A stretch of DNA of 64,000 nt, taken from contig NZ_JAKGAO010000007.1 in assembly GCF_021532315.1 (NCBI RefSeq), forward strand, positions 296,285 to 360,284, in the 5' to 3' direction. The notes beneath the pieces were generated by a model, which saw only the letters and a program-made list of their open reading frames with translations, did no database searches and was not told the DNA's origin. This DNA is from Paenibacillus tarimensis (lineage in GTDB: Bacteria > Bacillota > Bacilli > Paenibacillales > Paenibacillaceae). A program made the position numbers and the translations under genes. The first letter of the stretch is position 1, and the number at the start of each line of letters is the position of its first letter. Positions 51,230 through 60,836 of this stretch are shown here, piece by piece.

Positions 51230-53041
51230 ATGAAAGTGGTACTTGCAACACTTAACGCGAAATACATTCACACGTCGCTCGCTCTCCGCTGCCTGAAAGC
51301 ATTCAGTGAGCGGGATTTCGATATCGATATTGCGGAATACACCATCAAGGACCCGGTCATGAACATCGTGTCCGACCTGTACGCCCGGAAGCCGAAGGTG
51401 GTGGGCTTCTCCTGTTATATCTGGAACATTGAAGAGACGATAACGGTTATTGATATGCTGAGGAAAATCATGCCGGAGATCCGCATCATTCTGGGAGGAC
51501 CGGAGGTCAGCTATGACACCGGCTTCTGGATGGAGCGTCTTCCGCAGGTGGATTTCATCGTCATTGGCGAAGGGGAAGAGACCTTCCATCATCTGCTGAC
51601 CGAGATCGCGGGGAGCGGCAAATATCATATGGTGTTTGGTGCGGCTTACCGCAAGGAGCTGGCCGACGGCACGAAGGAAATCCGGATCAATCCGCCAAGG
51701 CCCAAGCTTGATCTGGCGACGCTGCCCTCGCCGCACCGCTTTCCCGAGGATGAACCCACACTGGCGAACCGCGTGGTATATTTCGAGACAAGCCGGGGGT
51801 GCCCGTTCAGCTGCCAGTTTTGTCTGTCGAGTATCGAGGTCGGGGTTCGTTATTTCGATATCGAGCGCACCAAAGCGGATATTCTTTATTTGATTGACAA
51901 GGGAGCGAAGCTGATCAAGTTTGTTGACCGCACCTTTAACATTAAGCGCGACTACGCGCTGGAGATGTTCCGTTTCCTAATTGAGAACCACCAGGGCTGC
52001 GTCTTCCAATTTGAAATTACAGCCGATATTATGCGGCCTGAGGTGCTCGATTATCTCGCAGAGCATGCGCCGCCCGGCATTTTCCGCTTTGAGATTGGCG
52101 TGCAGTCCACGAACGATATCACCAACGAGGCGGTCCAAAGGCGTCAGAACTTTACGAAGCTAACCCGCACGGTGGTCAAGGTGAAGGAAAGCGGCAAGAT
52201 TGACCAGCATCTGGATTTAATCGCCGGCCTGCCGCATGAGGACTATAACACGTTCCGCAAGACGTTCAATGATGTGTTCGCGCTGCGGCCCGAAGAGCTT
52301 CAGCTGGGCTTCCTGAAGATGCTGCGCGGAACTGGCATGCGGCTTGATGCGGACAAATACGGCTACATCTTTATGGACCGGGCCCCTTATGAAATCCTGG
52401 GCAATAACCTGCTGCCGTTTGATGATATTATCCGCATCAAGCGGGTTGAGGATGTACTTGAGAAATACTGGAACGCCCATAGGATGGACCATACGCTGCT
52501 TCACCTGGTGGAGCAGGTGTTTGATTCGCCATTTGACTTCTTTCAGCAATTCGGGGATTATTGGGAGGAGAGGGGCTGGCAGAGAATTGGCCACCAGCTG
52601 GAGGATTTATTCTCAAGACTGTGGTCTTTCTTGACAGAATATAAGTCTTCCTCCTTGGAATCAGCCTATAAGCTGGACCTTGATGTCGTGCTCGGACTGA
52701 TGAAATACGATTATTTTCTGAATCATAATTACAAGCCGCGCAAGGTCTGGTGGTCCTTTGAGCTGGACAAGCAGGAGCTGGCCGGCTGGATAAAGCTGCT
52801 TGCCGAACGTCCGGAGGAGGTATCGGGGAATTTTGCCGAAGCCGGTCTTGCCGAGCGGGAGCTTCACAAGCATGCCGTTATCGAGCGTCTGCCGTTTGAC
52901 CTGGACCACTACTTAAGTGAAGGCAAGATCAAGAAGGATGCGGATACGCTCCTGCTAATGGTATACCGCCAGAAGGAAGGCATTCCTGCGGCTGTTCCGT
53001 ACACCATGCGGCTTGGCAGGCAGTCCCGTCAGCCAATTTGA
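51230..53041 (+). CDS. B12-binding-domain radical SAM protein
   Basis: A 603-residue enzyme. Residues 1-140 are a cobalamin-binding-type Rossmann domain (VVGFSCYIWNIEETITVIDML, ILGGPEVSYD, IGEGEETF). The radical SAM core starts near 185 with the cluster motif C191-P-F-S-C195-Q-F-C198, then the FDIERTKADILYLIDKGA and FEIGVQSTN segments. A long C-terminal domain of about 200 residues (from 400) fits DUF4080. Members are found beside RNA or lipid modification genes, but the reaction is unknown. The ATG at 51230 has GAGGGACC upstream. The aldo/keto reductase gene starts 18 bases after the stop. Confidence 0.87.
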   Translation: MKVVLATLNAKYIHTSLALRCLKAFSERDFDIDIAEYTIKDPVMNIVSDLYARKPKVVGFSCYIWNIEETITVIDMLRKIMPEIRIILGGPEVSYDTGFWMERLPQVDFIVIGEGEETFHHLLTEIAGSGKYHMVFGAAYRKELADGTKEIRINPPRPKLDLATLPSPHRFPEDEPTLANRVVYFETSRGCPFSCQFCLSSIEVGVRYFDIERTKADILYLIDKGAKLIKFVDRTFNIKRDYALEMFRFLIENHQGCVFQFEITADIMRPEVLDYLAEHAPPGIFRFEIGVQSTNDITNEAVQRRQNFTKLTRTVVKVKESGKIDQHLDLIAGLPHEDYNTFRKTFNDVFALRPEELQLGFLKMLRGTGMRLDADKYGYIFMDRAPYEILGNNLLPFDDIIRIKRVEDVLEKYWNAHRMDHTLLHLVEQVFDSPFDFFQQFGDYWEERGWQRIGHQLEDLFSRLWSFLTEYKSSSLESAYKLDLDVVLGLMKYDYFLNHNYKPRKVWWSFELDKQELAGWIKLLAERPEEVSGNFAEAGLAERELHKHAVIERLPFDLDHYLSEGKIKKDADTLLLMVYRQKEGIPAAVPYTMRLGRQSRQPI

Positions 53042-53058
53042 GAGGAGACAGGAAACCT

Positions 53059-54051
53059 ATGGTTTATCAAGCTGAATCCAATCGTTACGAATCGATGAAA
53101 TACAACCGCTGCGGCCATTCCGGACTGCTGCTCCCGGCGATCTCGCTGGGCCTGTGGCATAATTTCGGCGGGGTAGACAGCTTTGAGAACGGACGTGCGA
53201 TGCTGCGGCGCGCCTTCGATCTCGGTATTACACATTTTGACCTTGCCAACAACTATGGCCCGCCAGCCGGTTCCGCCGAGGAAATGTTTGGCGTGATGAT
53301 GCAGAACGACTTCGCGCCTTACCGGGATGAGATGATCATCTCGACCAAAGCCGGCTACTATATGTGGGAAGGTCCTTACGGGGAATGGGGATCGAAGAAG
53401 TACCTTGTTGCGAGCCTCAACCAGAGCCTGAAGCGAATGGGCCTTGATTATGTCGATATCTTCTATCATCACCGTCCGGACCCTAACACGCCAATGGAGG
53501 AAACAATTGGCGCGCTCGACTTGATCGTTCGGCAAGGCAAGGCCCTGTACGCGGGAATCTCCAACTATAGTGCGGAGCAGGCGGCGGAAGCGATCAAGAT
53601 TGCGAACCGCCTCGGAACGCCGATCGTCATTCATCAGCCGTCGTACAGCATGTTCAACCGCTGGATTGAGGATGGGTTGCAGGATGTTCTGTCTGATAAT
53701 GGAGTGGGCAGCATCGTATTCAGCCCGCTTGCCCAGGGACTCTTATCGAATAAGTACCTAAACGGAATCCCCGAGGATTCACGTGCGGCCCGGCCTTCCG
53801 TCTTCCTTCAGGAGAGCCAAATTACGCCTGAACTCGTGGAGAAGCTCCGCAAGCTTAACGACATTGCTGCACAGCGCGGACAATCGCTGGCACAGCTTGC
53901 GCTGGCATGGGTACTCCGCGGAGGCCGTGTCACCTCAGCGCTTATTGGTGCGAGCCGTGTCAGCCAGATCGAGGACAGCGTAGCGGCGTTGAATAATCTG
54001 GACTTCAGCACAGAAGAGCTGGATGCCATTGAAGAAATTTTAAAGGGCTAG
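53059..54051 (+). CDS. Aldo/keto reductase, YghZ-like
   Basis: A 330-residue NADPH-dependent aldo/keto reductase with the complete tetrad: Asp and Tyr in FDLANNYG (about residues 60-67), Lys in ISTKAGYY and His in FYHHRPDPNTP. It begins RYESMKYNRCGHSGLLLPAISLGLWHNFGG, the wording of the L-glyceraldehyde-3-phosphate reductase (YghZ) subgroup, which detoxifies aldehydes such as methylglyoxal. Met at 53059 has GGAG and more upstream; an in-frame TTG at 53038 overlaps the previous gene. It is co-transcribed with the radical SAM gene and ends before a terminator. Contrast with the inactive-looking reductase homologue at 10.8 kb. Confidence 0.92.
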   Translation: MVYQAESNRYESMKYNRCGHSGLLLPAISLGLWHNFGGVDSFENGRAMLRRAFDLGITHFDLANNYGPPAGSAEEMFGVMMQNDFAPYRDEMIISTKAGYYMWEGPYGEWGSKKYLVASLNQSLKRMGLDYVDIFYHHRPDPNTPMEETIGALDLIVRQGKALYAGISNYSAEQAAEAIKIANRLGTPIVIHQPSYSMFNRWIEDGLQDVLSDNGVGSIVFSPLAQGLLSNKYLNGIPEDSRAARPSVFLQESQITPELVEKLRKLNDIAAQRGQSLAQLALAWVLRGGRVTSALIGASRVSQIEDSVAALNNLDFSTEELDAIEEILKG

Positions 54052-54089
54052 AGTGATAAGGACTTAACAGGTAATAGTGACACAGAAGG

Positions 54090-54126
54090 AACGCGCAGAC
54101 AGATGAACTGTCGGCGCGTTTTTTTG
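54090..54126 (+). terminator. Rho-independent terminator after the aldo/keto reductase
   Basis: AACGCGC-A-GACAG pairs with CTGTC-G-GCGCGTT around a six-base loop, followed by seven Ts. Confidence 0.85.
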
Positions 54127-54471
54127 TATAAACTGGTAAACGGAATGATTCATATGTCATTCCGTTAATATGTTCGTCATCTCACCAACATTTTGCTTCC
54201 ATAGGCCGAATTGCCTATGCTAGAATAGTAGACAGTTACTTTTCCATTAAACCATGAGAGTATCCATATTCCATCCATATTCCATCAATTATGTATGATT
54301 ATAATACATCACAACTACTCGCATAATGATTTATCTGCTGCCGATACTCATTTCTAAATCGCTTTCATAGACTGCTGGTCATGATAAAGTTTCATATAAA
54401 CTTTAGGCTGACTCTTACTTCAACGTTTCTTTCCTTACACAGCACGAACAATCGATAATACAGACGGGAAG
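54127..54471. promoter_or_regulatory. Upstream region of the GGDEF-EAL gene with a tandem repeat and a palindrome
   Basis: An 11-base direct repeat ATCCATATTCC (54262-54272 and 54273-54283), a loose palindrome ATGTAT...ATACAT near 54290-54310, and an AAAGTTT-CATAT-AAACTTT inverted repeat (54386-54404) lie in this AT-rich leader. I cannot fix a promoter; the structures suggest regulated transcription. Confidence 0.45.
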
Positions 54472-57183
54472 ATGGCTATGTTTGATACGAGGAAGATGAA
54501 CCTCCACTCCAGGAGAATTTTTTATTTTGCGCTGCTGGTGGTGCTCGGGGCGGCGGGTGAGCTGCTGCGAATCCCCATGATTTTCGGACTTGATATTTCA
54601 TTCAGCAGTATTTTTTTGCTGCTGCTGCTTCTTTTATTTAATATTCCTGCCGCCATAGGAGGGGCTGCTGTTGTAGCCGCTATCTCCTATTTCATAGGCG
54701 GGAATTCCTCCCTCGTCTTCCTGCTGGTTCTGGAAGTTGCCGTAGTCGGCATCCTCTTAAGGAAGAAGCGACGAAACCTGTTTATTCTTGATCTTCAATA
54801 CTGGCTGTTTGCAGCTGCCCCTATCCTGTTCGTTCTCTATTTCGTCTTCAACAAGGAATTGAATGCGGTTATTACGATCTATGTCAGCAAATCAGCTGTG
54901 AACGGAACCTTTAACGCACTGATCGCCAACATTCTGCTTGCTTATATTCCGGCCCGGAAATGGATTAACGAAGGGGTATTCAGCCGCAGCAGGGTACCGC
55001 TCGGGCAGATCGTGTTCCAGCTGACAATGGCGGCCTCAATGTTCCCTTTCATCGTATTTATACTTTCGGGCAGCATCTTCCACACCTCGGACTTAGATCA
55101 AAAGGCGCATCAGCGTTCCGGGGCGATTGCGGCTTATATCGCGGATGAACTGAATACGTGGCCGGATCAGGAGCTGCGTGCCCTGAAGCTGGAGTCAATA
55201 GCGGAAATCGGTGTGCTGCGGGATGTTATGGTGAAGGCGGATAATGAATCACTGATATCGATGGGTTTGCTAGATCAGGAGCAGCATCTGCTGATCGGCA
55301 GTAAGAATCGGCTTGATGATGCAGGCAAAGACTGGAAGATGGAAGGGATCGTTTACCGGCTCGAGGACAACTTCTATATTCAGTTCCCGGATGACAACAG
55401 AACCCCGTTTGTTATTGATGCTTGGAAGGAAGCTGTATACATTCATACGTCCAAGCTGCCGGAGACTTCCTTTACCCTGCAAATTCGTGTGCCTATGCAG
55501 CTTTATGCGGCTGATTTAATTACCCTTTATCTTATTAATTATGTAGGAATATTGGCCTTTGTTATTCTGATGTCGTTCTTCAGCATATATACAGGGCGGT
55601 ATGTGACAGGAAGTCTTCGCAAGCTGGCCGGCATCACCTCGGGTCTGCCTGAGAGGCTACATAACCATGAGAAGGTCGAATGGCCCTCCAGCGGGGTCGA
55701 GGAAGTTAACCTGCTTATCAACAATTTTGCGGATATGTCGGAGAATGTAACCAGGATGCTCGACGAATCCGAAGGGCTCTATCAGTCGCTGCGCATTCAG
55801 ACCGACAAGCTGGCGGTATCTGAGGCGAAGATGCAGAAGCTTGCTTACCATGATGTTCTTACTGGTCTGCCGAACCGGCTTTGCTTTACCGGCTTGCTCA
55901 GCACGATGATTGCAAATCATGAAAATTCCGCATCCGACGGTTTGATTGGTGTCCTGTTCATGGATATTGACCGTTTCAAACAGATTAATGATACGCTGGG
56001 CCATGCGGTAGGGGATATGCTCTTGAAGGAGTTTGGAAACCGGCTTGAAGCCATCCAGCAGGAACGGAAGCTGCGGCATGGGGACATGACGGTATGCCGT
56101 CTTGGCGGAGATGAGTTTGTTGTCCTGATAGACGGGACAAGCCGTGAGCTTATGGCAGAAGTAGCCGAAGAAATTCTGGAGGCGTTTCAGCAATCTATAT
56201 TCTTGGGTGAACATGAGCTCTATATTCACACCAGTATTGGAATCAGCGTTTATCCGGATGATGGTTACAGCGGCGACGAGATTGTCAAGAATGCAGATGC
56301 AGCCATGTATGCGGCGAAGGGTGCGGGGGGAAGACGGTATGAATTTTTCTCCGCGAGCATGCAGGCGCGTCTGTCCGAACGGCTGCAGCTGGAGAACAGT
56401 CTTCATAAAGCGCTGGAGCTTGAGGAATTTGAATTGTTTTACCAGCCGAGGGTATGCACAGCGACAGGAGAGATCCACGGTGTTGAAGCGCTGATCCGCT
56501 GGCGGCAGCCTGAGCTCGGCATAGTGCCGCCTGATAAATTCATACCGCTTGCCGAGGAGACCGGCGTCATTCACGCGATTGGCGAGTGGGTTTTGCGGAC
56601 GGCCTGCCGGCAGAACAAGTTGTGGCAGCTTGCAGGTTACCCTAAGCTTGTTATGGCAGTCAATTTCTCGGCCCGTCAATTCGAGAATCCCAATCTGCTG
56701 CAGCTGTTCACATCGATCCTGGAGGAGACAGGAATGGATGCAGAGCTTCTAGAAATTGAAATTACGGAAGGATTCCTGATGCAGGACAAGCAGTCGACGG
56801 CGGAAGTGCTGCGGAAGCTGGAAGCAATGGGGATCCGAATCTCCATTGATGATTTTGGTACCGGATATTCCTCCTTGTCTCAACTGAAGGATCTGCCGCT
56901 GCACGCCGTCAAGATTGACCGCTCTTTCATCCAGAATATCGGCTGGGATGAGACCAAATCCTCGATTGTGTCAGCTGTGGTTCAGCTGGCGCACGGAATG
57001 GGCTTGCGGGTTGTCGCCGAAGGGGTAGAGACCAGCAAGGAATATGATTACCTGTCTTCCATTGATTGCGATGAATTGCAGGGCTATTATTTCAGCAGGC
57101 CGCTGCCCTTATCCGGTATAGAGCAGATTTTAAGACAGCAGATGCCGCTGCTTGGCGGCAGCCGCAAGGAGGATTTAGTGTGA
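54472..57183 (+). CDS. Membrane GGDEF-EAL protein with an extracellular sensor loop
   Basis: A 903-residue c-di-GMP enzyme. The N-terminal part has about six transmembrane helices (residues 15-165), then a helix near 190 and an extracytoplasmic domain (about 205-348) closed by a helix at 349-376 (LYLINYVGILAFVILMSFFSIY), then a linker, GGDEF at 545-549 (RLGGDEF, active-site intact) and an EAL domain with EAL at 672-674, DDFGTG at 793-798, KIDRSF and AEGVET, all residues for phosphodiesterase activity present. Both activities are thus possible. RHGD lies one residue further from GGDEF than the usual I-site. Its stop overlaps the following solute-binding-protein start (GTGA), so the two are co-produced. 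Start ATG 54472 or 54478. Confidence 0.92.
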   Translation: MAMFDTRKMNLHSRRIFYFALLVVLGAAGELLRIPMIFGLDISFSSIFLLLLLLLFNIPAAIGGAAVVAAISYFIGGNSSLVFLLVLEVAVVGILLRKKRRNLFILDLQYWLFAAAPILFVLYFVFNKELNAVITIYVSKSAVNGTFNALIANILLAYIPARKWINEGVFSRSRVPLGQIVFQLTMAASMFPFIVFILSGSIFHTSDLDQKAHQRSGAIAAYIADELNTWPDQELRALKLESIAEIGVLRDVMVKADNESLISMGLLDQEQHLLIGSKNRLDDAGKDWKMEGIVYRLEDNFYIQFPDDNRTPFVIDAWKEAVYIHTSKLPETSFTLQIRVPMQLYAADLITLYLINYVGILAFVILMSFFSIYTGRYVTGSLRKLAGITSGLPERLHNHEKVEWPSSGVEEVNLLINNFADMSENVTRMLDESEGLYQSLRIQTDKLAVSEAKMQKLAYHDVLTGLPNRLCFTGLLSTMIANHENSASDGLIGVLFMDIDRFKQINDTLGHAVGDMLLKEFGNRLEAIQQERKLRHGDMTVCRLGGDEFVVLIDGTSRELMAEVAEEILEAFQQSIFLGEHELYIHTSIGISVYPDDGYSGDEIVKNADAAMYAAKGAGGRRYEFFSASMQARLSERLQLENSLHKALELEEFELFYQPRVCTATGEIHGVEALIRWRQPELGIVPPDKFIPLAEETGVIHAIGEWVLRTACRQNKLWQLAGYPKLVMAVNFSARQFENPNLLQLFTSILEETGMDAELLEIEITEGFLMQDKQSTAEVLRKLEAMGIRISIDDFGTGYSSLSQLKDLPLHAVKIDRSFIQNIGWDETKSSIVSAVVQLAHGMGLRVVAEGVETSKEYDYLSSIDCDELQGYYFSRPLPLSGIEQILRQQMPLLGGSRKEDLV

Positions 57184-58457
57184 GACGGATACTTATAATG
57201 AGATGGGCTGCCGGACTGTTCCTGCTGCTGGCTTGCGGATGCTCGAGCGATTTATACAGGGGAGAGCGGGTGACGCCTGAGTCGCTAAATGGAGCTGCAG
57301 AGCCGGTCCAAGAAATTCAGAATCAAGAGCTTCACGTTTGGAGCTTTTACGATCCGGGCCCATATAGTGATAATTTTATGGCGAGCAGGCCAGGTATAAA
57401 AGTTAAGACCAGAATCTTTAGCCACAGTGAAGCGGCGGATGCTTACCTGCAGGCCATGGCGGATGGCACAGCACCGGATGTGATGATCATTGACGATAGT
57501 ATGCTCGGTTCTTTTAATACGCTTGGGGCATTGGAGAACTTGAACACGCCTAATTTTGGTGAGCAATTTATTAAGGAGCGCATTCCGGACAACTATCATT
57601 CGCGATACCAGATGCTAGGAAGTGACGAATGGATTGCGCTGCCGCTGGAGCTTCCGGTTGCCGTAACGTTCTACAGGTACGATCTGTTCAAGGAGGCAGG
57701 ACTGCCCTATGAACCCGAGGAGCTGGGAGAATATCTGGAGGACCCGGGTAACTGGCTGGAAGCAGCCCGGATACTGGCCGAGAAGGATATCTATCTCTTC
57801 CAGCATGACAGAGAGCCAGCCGATATTACGGGCTGGGGTAACGGTTACGTGAGCGATCGTCTCCTGTTTGCCCGTACTGGTCGGGAGTTTGAGGCCGCGA
57901 TTAAATTATGCCGTCAGCTTGCAGACCAGGGGCTCTCTCTTAACCTGTCCATCTGGGACGAGAATGGACAGGAGGCCCTTCGCAGCGGGCGGCTGGCGAT
58001 GGTTTACCTCGGAACGTGGGGGGTTGGATCGCTTGAGCAATGGGCTCCGGAGACTAAGGGCAAGTGGCGCGTAACGAAGCTGCCTATGAACTTGTACGGC
58101 TCAACTGGAGGTGCAGTGGCTCTGATCCCGGAACGGAGCAATAACAAGGTGCTTGCTTGGGAGTATATCGGCGGAATATCCTCCGCGGGGCAGCCGTCGA
58201 GCTGGGTAAACCGGCATCCAATGCTAGACGGGCAGGACATTGATCATGTGACGGCCGAGGCAATCGCCAACATGAAGCCTCAGACGATATCCCCTTTTGA
58301 CAAGGCGATCTCAGAGCGCTGGGGCTCATTTCTCAAGGATGCGGCCGAATCCAACCGCCCGGTTAAGGATATGCTGGTTGAATTAGAGCAGTCCATTAAT
58401 GCGCAGTTCGCTTACCAGAGGAAGGTTATTCTGGAGACGGCATTGGACGGAAAATAA
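57180..58457 (+). CDS. Orphan extracellular solute-binding lipoprotein coupled to the GGDEF-EAL gene
   Basis: A 425-residue ABC-type substrate-binding protein, sugar-binding (family 1) type. A signal segment ends in LLLACGCSS, so Cys19 or Cys21 is probably lipidated. The mature part has the usual two-lobe features: LHVWSFYDPGPYSDNF, ADGTAPDVMIID, EYLEDPGNWLEAARIL and RLAMVYLGTWGVGSLEQW. The GTG start at 57180 overlaps the preceding stop and has AAGGAGG seven bases upstream, so it is translationally coupled to the GGDEF-EAL gene. No permease or ATPase genes adjoin, so a sensing rather than uptake role is likely. The ligand is unknown. Confidence 0.85.
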   Translation: MRRILIMRWAAGLFLLLACGCSSDLYRGERVTPESLNGAAEPVQEIQNQELHVWSFYDPGPYSDNFMASRPGIKVKTRIFSHSEAADAYLQAMADGTAPDVMIIDDSMLGSFNTLGALENLNTPNFGEQFIKERIPDNYHSRYQMLGSDEWIALPLELPVAVTFYRYDLFKEAGLPYEPEELGEYLEDPGNWLEAARILAEKDIYLFQHDREPADITGWGNGYVSDRLLFARTGREFEAAIKLCRQLADQGLSLNLSIWDENGQEALRSGRLAMVYLGTWGVGSLEQWAPETKGKWRVTKLPMNLYGSTGGAVALIPERSNNKVLAWEYIGGISSAGQPSSWVNRHPMLDGQDIDHVTAEAIANMKPQTISPFDKAISERWGSFLKDAAESNRPVKDMLVELEQSINAQFAYQRKVILETALDGK

Positions 58458-58582
58458 GATTAAGCATGCGGGTGCGGGCAGTCCGGGTCGTTAAGACCAC
58501 CAGGACCGCCCGCTCTTTAATTTATCGCATCTTTGCTTTATAGTGGGAACGTAATAGCTTAGGTCGCAACAGATCGAGCAGG

Positions 58583-59533
58583 ATGGGGATGAGCCGGGTG
58601 AACCGATTATACATATACGCCTGCCATGAGGATGAAGCAGAACTATTCGCAATGGAGGCGCAGCAGCTGTTCGGCAACACGGGAATACCGGTGAAGGAAG
58701 GATCGGGATATCTGTTAAGTCAGCGGCTGATTGAACCGGGGAGAAGTCCCTATTTGAAAGGCAGACTCGATATTCTGGAGGAAGCGGATAGTCTGGAGAA
58801 GCTGCTCGATTGCGCAGGCGGATGGGCGCTGATCGAGCAGCCTTACAAGGCTGTTTTTATTCGCACTGATGATGACTTGGATTATGAGACCAGGCTGCAG
58901 ACGGAACGGCTTATCGGCGGGCGTCTTCAGGGAAATGCAGATCTTCGCAGTCCTGCGCGTCTGATCGGTGCCGCCAGGTTGTCAGGGCGCTGGCTTCTGG
59001 GAGAATATACGGCTTCCGGAGCTGACTGGATGAAGCATAACAGCCAACCGCAATCCTATTCGACGGCTCTGCCGGTCCGCGCTGCAAGAGCACTGGTTAA
59101 TATTGCGGTACCGCAGCCCGAAGGCGTACGTGCAGTAGATCCGTGCTGCGGGATAGGTACGGTGCTGCTGGAAGCGATGGCGATAGGCGTAGATATAGAG
59201 GGATTTGATCTCAATCCTCTTGCAGTAAGGGGAGCGCGGGCCAATCTTGCACACTTTGGATATCCAGACCGTGTACAAGTGGCGGATATGCGCGGCATCC
59301 AGGCCCGCTATAATGCTGCGATCCTTGATTTACCGTACAACAAATGCTCCGTACTGCCGGACGATACGCTTAAAGAAATGCTTGAGGCGCTGCGCCGTAT
59401 GACCGAGGACTGTGCAGTAATCGTCTCTATCGATGATATTGAGGAAGCCATTAACCTTGCGGGCTTCTATGTAGAGGGCCGCAGTACGCTGCGGAAAGGC
59501 CGGTTTGCAAGAAGAATTTACAGATGCCGGTAG
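58583..59533 (+). CDS. TRM11-like SAM-dependent RNA/DNA methyltransferase
   Basis: A 316-residue Rossmann-fold methyltransferase. The N-terminal 150 residues form a variant RNA-binding part; the catalytic domain carries VDPCCGIGTVLLEAMAIG (motif I near 187-204), GFDLNPLAVRGARANL (motif II) and the substrate loop ILDLPYNKC (motif IV, DLPY in place of NPPY or DPPY). This resembles TRM11/TrmN-type guanosine or adenosine N-methyltransferases, but the target is unknown. The start is uncertain: ATG 58583, ATG 58589 and GTG 58598 are all close, the second having GGATGGGG upstream. It stands between the c-di-GMP pair and an LLM oxidoreductase. Confidence 0.8.
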   Translation: MGMSRVNRLYIYACHEDEAELFAMEAQQLFGNTGIPVKEGSGYLLSQRLIEPGRSPYLKGRLDILEEADSLEKLLDCAGGWALIEQPYKAVFIRTDDDLDYETRLQTERLIGGRLQGNADLRSPARLIGAARLSGRWLLGEYTASGADWMKHNSQPQSYSTALPVRAARALVNIAVPQPEGVRAVDPCCGIGTVLLEAMAIGVDIEGFDLNPLAVRGARANLAHFGYPDRVQVADMRGIQARYNAAILDLPYNKCSVLPDDTLKEMLEALRRMTEDCAVIVSIDDIEEAINLAGFYVEGRSTLRKGRFARRIYRCR

Positions 59534-59579
59534 CTGCCGGGTGGACGCTTGCAGGTTAAGGAGAAGGGAGAAGAATTTA

Positions 59580-60599
59580 ATGCTGAAACTAAGTATTCTG
59601 GATCAGTCACGAGTCCGAAGGGGAATGACAGCACGGCAGGCGCTTGAGGAAACGGTCAGGCTTGCCCGTGAAGCGGATAAGCTGGGCTTCACGAGGTTTT
59701 GGGTTTCCGAGCATCATGATACGCCTGGCTTGGCAGGCTCGGCTCCGGAGGTGCTGATCGCGGCAATTGCCGCCCAGACCACATCCATTCGTGTAGGCTC
59801 AGGCGGTGTGCTGATTTCTCATTACAGTCCATACAAGATAGCGGAAACCTTCCGGGTGCTGGAAGGCTTGTACCCTGGGAGGATTGATCTCGGAATTGGG
59901 CGGGCTCCGGGAGGGATGCCGCTGGCCAGTATGGCTCTCCGATATGGAAAGCCAGCTAATAGTGAAGACCGCTATCTGGAATCGCTGCATGATCTCGGCG
60001 GTTTCCTTGGAGGAGGGTTCCCGCAGGACCATCCTTATCATGGACTGCTGACAACCCCTCTCATCGACACATCGCCGGATGTCTGGCTCTTGGGTTCGAC
60101 GGGACACAGCGCCCAGAGGGCGGCGGAGCTTGGGGCCCGTTTCTCATTTGCCCATTTCATTAACGGAGATGGCGGCCAGGAGGTTGTCCGAAGCTACAGG
60201 GAGCATTACCGGCCTGGTTCGTTAGGAACGGAAGCACAGGCTGGGGTTTGCATTATGGTTGTATGCGCGGAGACCGATGAGCTGGCTGAGCAGATGGCGC
60301 TGCCTCTCGATGTCGGACTCCTGCTTCTTGAGAAGCTGGGGAGCAGGACGCCCTTTCCTACAGCGGAGGAAGCGGCCGCTTACAAGCCGGATGACTTTGA
60401 CCGCCAGCGGATGGCTGAGAACCGCAAGCGCATGATTGTAGGCGGACCAGCGAGGGTAAAGCAGAGACTGCTGGAATTTGCCGCCGACTATGAAGTGGAC
60501 GAGCTGATGGTTACATTGGCGCTGGACAGCTATGAGGCCAAGCTGCAGGCATGCAAGCTTCTGGCCAGGGAGCTTGGCTTGCAGGAAGCAGGCAGGTGA
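59580..60599 (+). CDS. LLM-class flavin-dependent oxidoreductase
   Basis: A 339-residue luciferase-like flavin enzyme. The TIM-barrel pattern is clear: LSILDQSRVRRGMTARQALEE, FWVSEHHDTPGLAGSAPEVLIAAIAAQT, RVGSGGVLISHYSPYKIAE, GRIDLGIGRAPGG and the final FAADYEVDELMVTLALDSY. It belongs to the MsnO8/YhbW-like branch, which uses reduced flavin on unknown substrates. Met at 59580 has GAAGGGAGAAG upstream; the reading frame opens earlier at 59505 inside the preceding gene, which I do not use. It is 46 bases after the methyltransferase and may be co-transcribed. Confidence 0.9.
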   Translation: MLKLSILDQSRVRRGMTARQALEETVRLAREADKLGFTRFWVSEHHDTPGLAGSAPEVLIAAIAAQTTSIRVGSGGVLISHYSPYKIAETFRVLEGLYPGRIDLGIGRAPGGMPLASMALRYGKPANSEDRYLESLHDLGGFLGGGFPQDHPYHGLLTTPLIDTSPDVWLLGSTGHSAQRAAELGARFSFAHFINGDGGQEVVRSYREHYRPGSLGTEAQAGVCIMVVCAETDELAEQMALPLDVGLLLLEKLGSRTPFPTAEEAAAYKPDDFDRQRMAENRKRMIVGGPARVKQRLLEFAADYEVDELMVTLALDSYEAKLQACKLLARELGLQEAGR

Positions 60600-60684
60600 T
60601 ATAGGGCCATATATTCTAATGAGTGAAGCATCGGGTTCCGGTTCTAACCCGCCTGATTTTGCAGGATAATAGGAGCTTGTTGCT

Positions 60685-60716
60685 GCAGCGGACCCTTGAG
60701 TGGGCCCGCTGTTTTT
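60685..60716 (+). terminator. Rho-independent terminator after the LLM oxidoreductase
   Basis: CAGCGG-A-CCC pairs with GGG-C-CCGCTG (with a five-to-six base loop) and is followed by five Ts. Confidence 0.8.
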
Positions 60717-60836
60717 GTTTTGTCGACATATTTTTCCCCTGCCGGGTCATAAAAAGGTGCAGGAATGGGAATATTTAACCAAGGAGTGTGCAACGCAGCA
60801 CATGCTCCACTATTCCTTATTACCCCGGGAGGACTC

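Noticed and set aside
55657-56679. Minus-strand open frame of 340 codons opposite the GGDEF domain
   Set aside because: Antisense to intact GGDEF and EAL motifs, no ribosome site, no family pattern.
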